NCBI GenBank assembly: GCA_038025085.1
Contig: CM076143.1
Span: 12,509,501 to 12,573,500 of the forward strand
Source of the DNA: Tetragonia tetragonoides
Taxonomy: Eukaryota; Streptophyta; Magnoliopsida; Caryophyllales; Aizoaceae
Reading direction: 5' to 3'
DNA length: 64,000 nt
This document shows positions 58,194 through 64,000 of the stretch, piece after piece. Positions within the stretch are counted from its first letter, which is position 1. The number at the start of each line of letters is the position of its first letter. The notes under the pieces are model-generated. The model saw only the letters and a program-made list of their open reading frames with translations. It had not been told where the DNA came from and did no database searches. Made by a program: the position numbers and the translations under genes.

Positions 58194-58385
58194 CCAATAA
58201 ATGGTTGGGGTGAGTGGTTCGACACTCTCATCCCTTAAGCAAGGTCGAGGGTTCGAATCTTATAAATGGAGAAACTATTTAGTGAGAGCACTTTACCCCT
58301 TCTTGGACCGACCCAGTGCGAACAGATCCTAGTCTTTGGCCAAAGGACTTAGATGAACCTGTGGTTAAATCAAAAAACAAAAAAA
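58194..58385 (+). mobile_element. tRNA-derived SINE
   Basis: A 192-bp element flanked by a 14-bp target-site duplication ttgagacggcctca (58180-58193 and 58386-58399). The 5' part has a tRNA-like promoter: an A-box-like 'tggttggggtgagtgg' and B box 'gggttcgaatc' near 58251. The 3' end is A-rich ('aaatcaaaaaacaaaaaaa'). Transcribed by Pol III in the family and mobilised by LINE machinery. Confidence 0.88.
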
Positions 58386-60214
58386 TTGAGACGGCCTCAT
58401 AAAATACTTATTGTTTATAATAAAAGCCATGACTGTGAGTCCTACAAAAGTGGATCTACATGTATCAATTTAAAAATATGCGACATTCACTTTTAATATA
58501 GCTCCGGGTCAATTAACACGAGCCACGATTATTATGCATATAATAGGATTATTATGCATTATATGGGGCATATTGAACAATTCTAACTCTTATCATTAAT
58601 TTTAATTATTTTTTTTTAGGTTTTACTATACAAATTCAAAATACCTTTTAAATGAACATAAGATTTCTTTTTAGTATTCATTGGTTGATTGTCTAATTGT
58701 CCATTATTTATTGTCTATATTATAAAAATCATAAGCCAAAACTTGAAATTAAAGAAATAATATCTCAAACCTTTTGTTTATCATGTTATTTTACTTTTTT
58801 TTTTGGGGGGGGGGGCGGGTTGGGTGTTGGTGGTGGTGTAGTGTATGTGATTCTACATTTTCAAAAGAAGATATTGTTTCCTATTTTTTTTAGGGGTAGT
58901 AGATGTTGTTTCATGTATCATAAAATTAAATTGAACATATTTTATTAGTAAAATTGACAAATTCCTATCAAAAATAATTAAAACTAAACATATAGCTAAG
59001 CTAGCTTATCTTTCTTGCTATATTCACTTAATATTAAGATGTTGGTTTAGATTGAATGGAAGAGAGTAGCATAATGCTACCTTGATTTTTTTTTTTTTCT
59101 CTTTTCTTTTTGAATGCGTTTTTTTTTCCCCTAAATGTTTTACGTTCATTATTATAAAGAATATAGCCATGGGAATATAAATTTCTATTTACTATTTAGA
59201 GACAAAAAATATCGTAACTATATTTTTGTCTTATTTGTTCTAATTGAAAGTTTACTTTAAAAAAACTATTTTATTTTGGGATTTTATATGCTTGAGTCGG
59301 TGGTGCGTCCATAAGTGACTCGGTTAGGTGACATAACCCAATGCTGTCATTGAAAAAAATTTATTTACGCTCCCTAGGCTCCTACAAAATGTTAATACGT
59401 AAGATATAAGACAAATGGGTCTTATTTTAAAGTGTATTTCGCGTTCTTTTTAATTGTCTGAAAAATGCCTATACGCGTCCAATGCTGTCAGAAAGGACTG
59501 TATCTTTGAAAGCGGTTAATTGTTAAAATTTTTCATTTAGTTGTCTGGACACCAAAATTATAAAGATCTCCATCTTTTACTTCGTATTAGTTGCCATTTT
59601 TCAGACAATCAAAAAGGACCTTTGGGGTGACATAGCTCCAAAGAACTCGTTTAGGTGTACGCATTCTATGCTGTCAGAAAATGCCTCTAGATATTATGAT
59701 TATAATTATGATTTATTGGCACTCCATATGCTCCTGTAAGATGTCAATCAATGCATAAGATTTATGACAAAATAGGTCTTGTTTTAAAGTGTGTTTCACG
59801 CTTTTCTCATTGGTGTAAGATATTTGAATTTTTGAAACCTGAAACAAAAGTTATACTGCTCTTAATGTATCATTATCGTCACTGATTTATTGTCATAGCT
59901 CTAATATTTTCTCTTTCCTAACTTCTATTTATAATTTATTATTGTTATTTTTTTTTAAAAAAAAGTTTATCCAGTTGAACGCGTCCAATACTGTCAGAAA
60001 ATATCTAATATATAAAATTATCTATATAATTTTCTTTTTTTTTTTTTTATAATTTCTTATCTATATAATATTAAAAGAGCCTAACTTGTCATCCCCTCCC
60101 TTTGATATTAGAAATTCTAGATTACCATTGTCACTTGTTTTAATACATTCCTTCTTCTTCTTCTTCTTTTTTGGTAAAAAACGTTCCTTCCATGTTATTG
60201 ACTTCCTAGTGCTT

Positions 60215-63200
60215 TTTTTTTTTTTTTTTTTTTGAGGGGAAGGTGTCGAGCTGTTTTATATTGATAATGAATCCATTGTTACATACGGTTTGACAGACTT
60301 CGGGTAACAATCAACCCAACATTGCTCGACACCAAAAGAGATGACTCTAGCTACATGATGCACCACTGTATTCCCATCCTTTTTACGTGACGCCAACAAA
60401 TTGACTCAAAACAATAACAAAAACTAGTGATATCATCTACAGCAGCACCTACATCATCAAAAGAAGAACAATGACTTGAAAGACGAGAAACCAACTGCAA
60501 ACAATCAGACTCAAGCTCAACTTTACCAAAATGAAACTTCTGGGCTGCACGAAGACCATAGAAGGCAGCTTTGCACTCAGGACAAAAGGAGACCAGTGAG
60601 CACGAACCCTTTCGAACACCTGCAAAGAGTACTCTCCCCTCCTTATCACGGGCTACATATCCAAGTCCTACCCAGCCGTCCTCCTCAACATGGGCATCAA
60701 CATTCACTTTAGTTTTGTCCGCCTCCGGAGCAGTCCAAGCCTGTCCACCAGGTTGAACACGCTGTACAGGGGTAACACTTCTTCTCTTGGCGAACTGTTG
60801 GTACTCATCAAGCTGTCTCCTAGCTCGGTCAATCACAACCGCTTCAGGATGGCAACATTGCTGGAAGACCCAATCATTGCGCCTGAACCATATGCCCCAA
60901 GCCAAGAGACAAGCAGCAAACTTCCACACTTGGTCATCCAGGTTCGATTGCCAGTACACAATCAGGTCCTGGAAGGTTTCAAACCCGTCACATACAGCTG
61001 CGCTAGCACAAGGGGATGCGACCCAAATCTGATGGACACTAGCACAAGTGAAGAGGGCGTGAAATATAGTTTCTGGTTCCTGACAGCCCCATGGACACGC
61101 AGCAGAGGTGATTAATGACGCTTAAAGAGGAGATTGCGTGTCGTCAGTGTATCTGAACACGCTCGCCAGAGAAAATGCTTCACTTTTGGAGCCAAATCCA
61201 CTTCCCAACAGCTAGACCAACATCTGTTGACATTTTCCCAATTCAAAGTTCTGCCAAGCAGGTATGCCGAGCGTACTGTAAAAGCACCATTGTTTGAAAA
61301 ACCCCAGTAGAGAGAATCCTTAGGTAGCCTTACACTGAGAGGGATAGATAATAGGATCGCTCTACGATCCCTTTCGTTGAACAGCTCCTCGATCAGCCCC
61401 ACATTCCACTCAACTGCATCAAAATTAATTAAATCACTGACTTGTTCCACCGCAGCACCTTCGGGTTTTTCAGTAGTTATGAACCTGCCTTCTTCATCAG
61501 CTAGCCATGGATCAGACCACAGATTAATAGAGCTTCCGTTCCCCACCTTCCAGAGTAGACCTTCCTTCAAGAGAGCCTTAGAGCTCCAAAGACTTCTCCA
61601 AGAAAAGCTCGGTCTCGGGCCCAAAGAGGCCTCTAAGGCACTGGATTTTGGGTAGTACTTTGCTTTGATTACCCGAGCACACAGCGAGTCATCATAGCAC
61701 AACAAACGCCACAACTGTTTTGCAAGGAGAGCGTCATTAAAAATGCCCATGTCCCTGAACCCCATTCCACCAAGGCACTTAGGATCACAGAGTGAGCTCC
61801 AGCTCTTCCAATGGACCTTCCTCTCATTACCTCGCTGTCCCCACCAAAAGCGGGCACATAGTGAATGGAACTCGTGCACTAAGGAGTTTGGCAACTTGTA
61901 GACACCCATGACATGTGTTGGAATAGCTTGGGCTACAACCTTAATGAGCACTTCCTTCCCAGCTCGAGACAACAATTTTTCTTCCAACCTTGAAGCTTTT
62001 TCCATAATCTATCCTTTATATTCGCAAAAATCGCTCCCTTTGATCTCCCCACAATAGTAGGCAGGCCAAGCTATTTCTCATGTTTCTCGACCATTTTCAT
62101 ATTCAATAGGGCTCTCAACTCCTCCTTTGTCTGTGCACTGACCCCCTTACTAAAAGAAACCTCCAACTTACCATAGTTTATTTTCTGCCCGGAAGCCCTC
62201 TCGTATTTGCCTAGGATATTGGCAATTTCTTGGCATTCCTGTCGGTTAGCTCTTGCAAAAAGGAGACTGTCATCTGCAAAAAACAAGTGAGAAATTGCGG
62301 GACCTTGTTTACTAGCCTTGACTCCGTGAAGTTTTTTATCCCTTACCGCCACCTGTAAGAGTCCAGAAAAAGTATCAGACACCAGAATAGAAAGATATGG
62401 CGAGATCGGGTCACCTTGTCTAAGTCCTCGTTGAGGGACAATTGTGCTCCTGGGTTTGCCGTTGATCATAAAAGAGTATGAAACACTCGTGACGCAGGAC
62501 ATAACAAGCTTCACCCAAGTCATATCAAATCCCAAACACAACAATAATTTCTCAAGAAAATTCCATTCAACTCGATCATACGCTTTACTCATGTCCAACG
62601 AACCTCTATTTCGAATCATTGTTTTCATACTGTGAAAAAGCTCCATAGCAATAAGAGCATTGTCTATGATGAGGCGGTTAGGCACCAAAAGCACTCTGGT
62701 TCTTTGAAACAACAATCGGGAGGACTAACTTGAGCCTATTAGCCACAGTCTTTGATAGTATTTTATAGAGAACATTACAAAGACTAATAGGTCTATATTC
62801 TGAAATAAGAGTGGGATTTTTAACTTTCGGAATAAGAACGACATTAGTGTTATTAATGTCCTGTAATGGACGGTGGCCATCAATAATCGAGTTCAAATAA
62901 CTCACAACGTCATCACCAATAATGTGCCAGAATTTTTGAAAACATATTGCATTCCGTCGGGTCCCGGAGCTTTTGTTGGGTGCATTTGCATCACCGCTTC
63001 GTAGACCCAGCACTGTAAGGGCGTGTGAGCTGAGCATTCATTTGGGATGTCAACGGCCGTTCAACTCCCTGTAAAGCTTCTTCAAATTCAGTAGTGCCAC
63101 ATGAGGAGAAAAGCCCAGAGTAGAACTCATTCACAATATTCTCTATATCCTGCTCCTCTTCCTTCCAAACACCTGAAGAATCAAAAAGTCCTCTGATATT

Positions 63201-64000
63201 GTTCCGTCTCCGTCGATGAGATGCTTTGTGGTGAAAGTAGGAGATGTTACGGTCCCCGTCTCTAACCTCAACCACTCGAGACATCATGTGCCAGTACGAC
63301 TCGTTCTGCTGTCGTAATTTATCTAGGGACTCTTCAACAACATTATACTCATCCAACACAGATTGTGACGGAGGAGCTGTTGCTAGGCGTGTAAGACTTT
63401 TCTCTGCTTCCTGCATTTTGTTTTTAATGTCCCCAAACTTCTCAGAGCTCCATGAGCTTAGTTTATTGGCACAACGTTGTATCTTTTGAACCGGGTCAAC
63501 ATCATCCCTCGACCAAGCCTCACGCACCACGGACTCAATTCCTTCATCATCAAACCACATGGTCTCAAACTTGAAACCCCGCTTTCCATGACCACCAGCT
63601 ATCCTGCGAGCCTCTGTGCCCAGCAAGATCGGTCCATGATCAGATTTTTTTCTTACAATATTCTCCACCCACGCCCTTGCATTGGGTAAAGGGATGACCA
63701 GCTGTCACCTGCAAGATACCGATCAAGTCTCTCACGTACATATGTTTCCATGGATCTCCCTCTCTCCCAAGTAAACCAAGGGCCTGTAAAACCCAAGTCA
63801 TGTAGGCAACAATCATCAAGAGCACCCCTGAAGGCATCCAAAGCACGCTGGTCTCGTGGAGGGCCTCCCTCCTTTTCATCTGTAGCCAATATTTCATTGA
63901 AATCACCTCCGAGTAATACTGGAAGAGTAGTTTCAGCACATAAGGATCGGATTAAGTTCCACGTCAAAAGTTTATTTTGCCGCTCAGGCCAGCCATAGAT
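60215..64000 (-). mobile_element. L1-type LINE, duplicate copy, cut by window end
   Basis: Second copy of the LINE at 45725-51033, with the same poly(A) run and the same target-site sequence at 60198-60214. Only the 3' 3.8 kb is in view. It was copied together with its flank and is not a separate insertion. Confidence 0.93.
60351..64000 (-). pseudogene. LINE ORF2 duplicate, partial
   Basis: RNase H (60959-60351), zf-RVT region (62005-61112), reverse transcriptase (63037-62071, FADDSLLFA) and endonuclease (63967-62991 in two frames) are identical in translation to the first copy, including every frame break. The 5' part lies beyond the window. Confidence 0.9.

Larger units (their letters stand above)
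58537..64000. repeat. copy 2 of near-identical direct duplication (runs past window end)
   Basis: Repeats 44048-49510 with only one indel and one substitution found. The left edge follows a 13-bp direct repeat 'gattattatgcat' (58527-58539 and 58547-58559). No end is reached within the window. Confidence 0.95.

Noticed and set aside
58240..58265. Possible tRNA gene (GGTTCGAATC box)
   Set aside because: No cloverleaf could be built; the box belongs to a SINE with poly(A) and target-site duplication.
60351..64000. Second independent LINE insertion
   Set aside because: It shares the same target-site sequence, the same lesions and 1.66 kb of flank with the first copy, so it was duplicated as DNA.

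Overview
This window is nuclear DNA from a flowering plant, most likely a eudicot. The evidence is intron-bearing genes of plant families (germin-like proteins, a PPR protein, a plastid-type tandem DJ-1 protein, a GH17 glucanase), AT-rich intergenic DNA, and a dense load of plant-type transposons. I cannot fix the species from sequence alone.

Region 1 (1-15 kb) is a tandem cluster of germin-like/ABP19-type genes, all on the minus strand and at different stages of decay. Two copies are intact (3160-3801 and 12832-13458). One full-length copy is stopped by a single nonsense codon (8653-9279). One has its metal-binding box triplicated (1239-1994). Two are only 5' stubs (2705-2823 and 10835-10865). 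The flanking DNA was duplicated with the genes: related 3' flanks lie at about 1-1238, 2150-2640 and 7270-8650, and related 5' flanks at about 9300-10837, 10880-12590 and 13500-15035.

Region 2 (15-22 kb) is transposon-rich. It holds a TIR element next to a (TA)n tract with a perfect 28-bp hairpin inside, Helitron-like elements lying end to end, a three-copy 187-bp tandem repeat, a Stowaway-like MITE, and a hAT-like element with an 8-bp target-site duplication (TSD).

Region 3 (22-28.5 kb) is the genic core. It has an intronless PPR gene on the plus strand and an eight-exon plastid DJ-1 homologue on the minus strand, whose exon phases I could join into a 467-residue protein. Two orphan exons of an unrecognised gene lie just downstream of DJ-1.

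Region 4 (29-39.7 kb) has a decayed PIF/Harbinger element with remnants of both ORFs and a nested hAT element, followed by a decayed L1-type LINE of about 6.7 kb with both ORFs broken.

Region 5 (39.7-64 kb) has a small gene for a secreted-peptide-like precursor, another hAT-like element, Helitron-like patchwork, and a 5.3-kb LINE with a 17-bp TSD. A GH17 beta-glucanase follows that is inactivated by a 16-bp duplication and a stop; its intron carries two MITEs. A tRNA-type SINE comes next. From 58537 to the window end the sequence repeats 44048-49510 almost perfectly (one substitution and one homopolymer indel seen). This includes a flank outside the LINE, so it looks like a very recent direct segmental duplication with a period of about 14.49 kb, or an assembly artefact. 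I see no clear undescribed multi-gene system. The most unusual signals are the recent duplication, the triplicated germin box and the small secreted-peptide gene.
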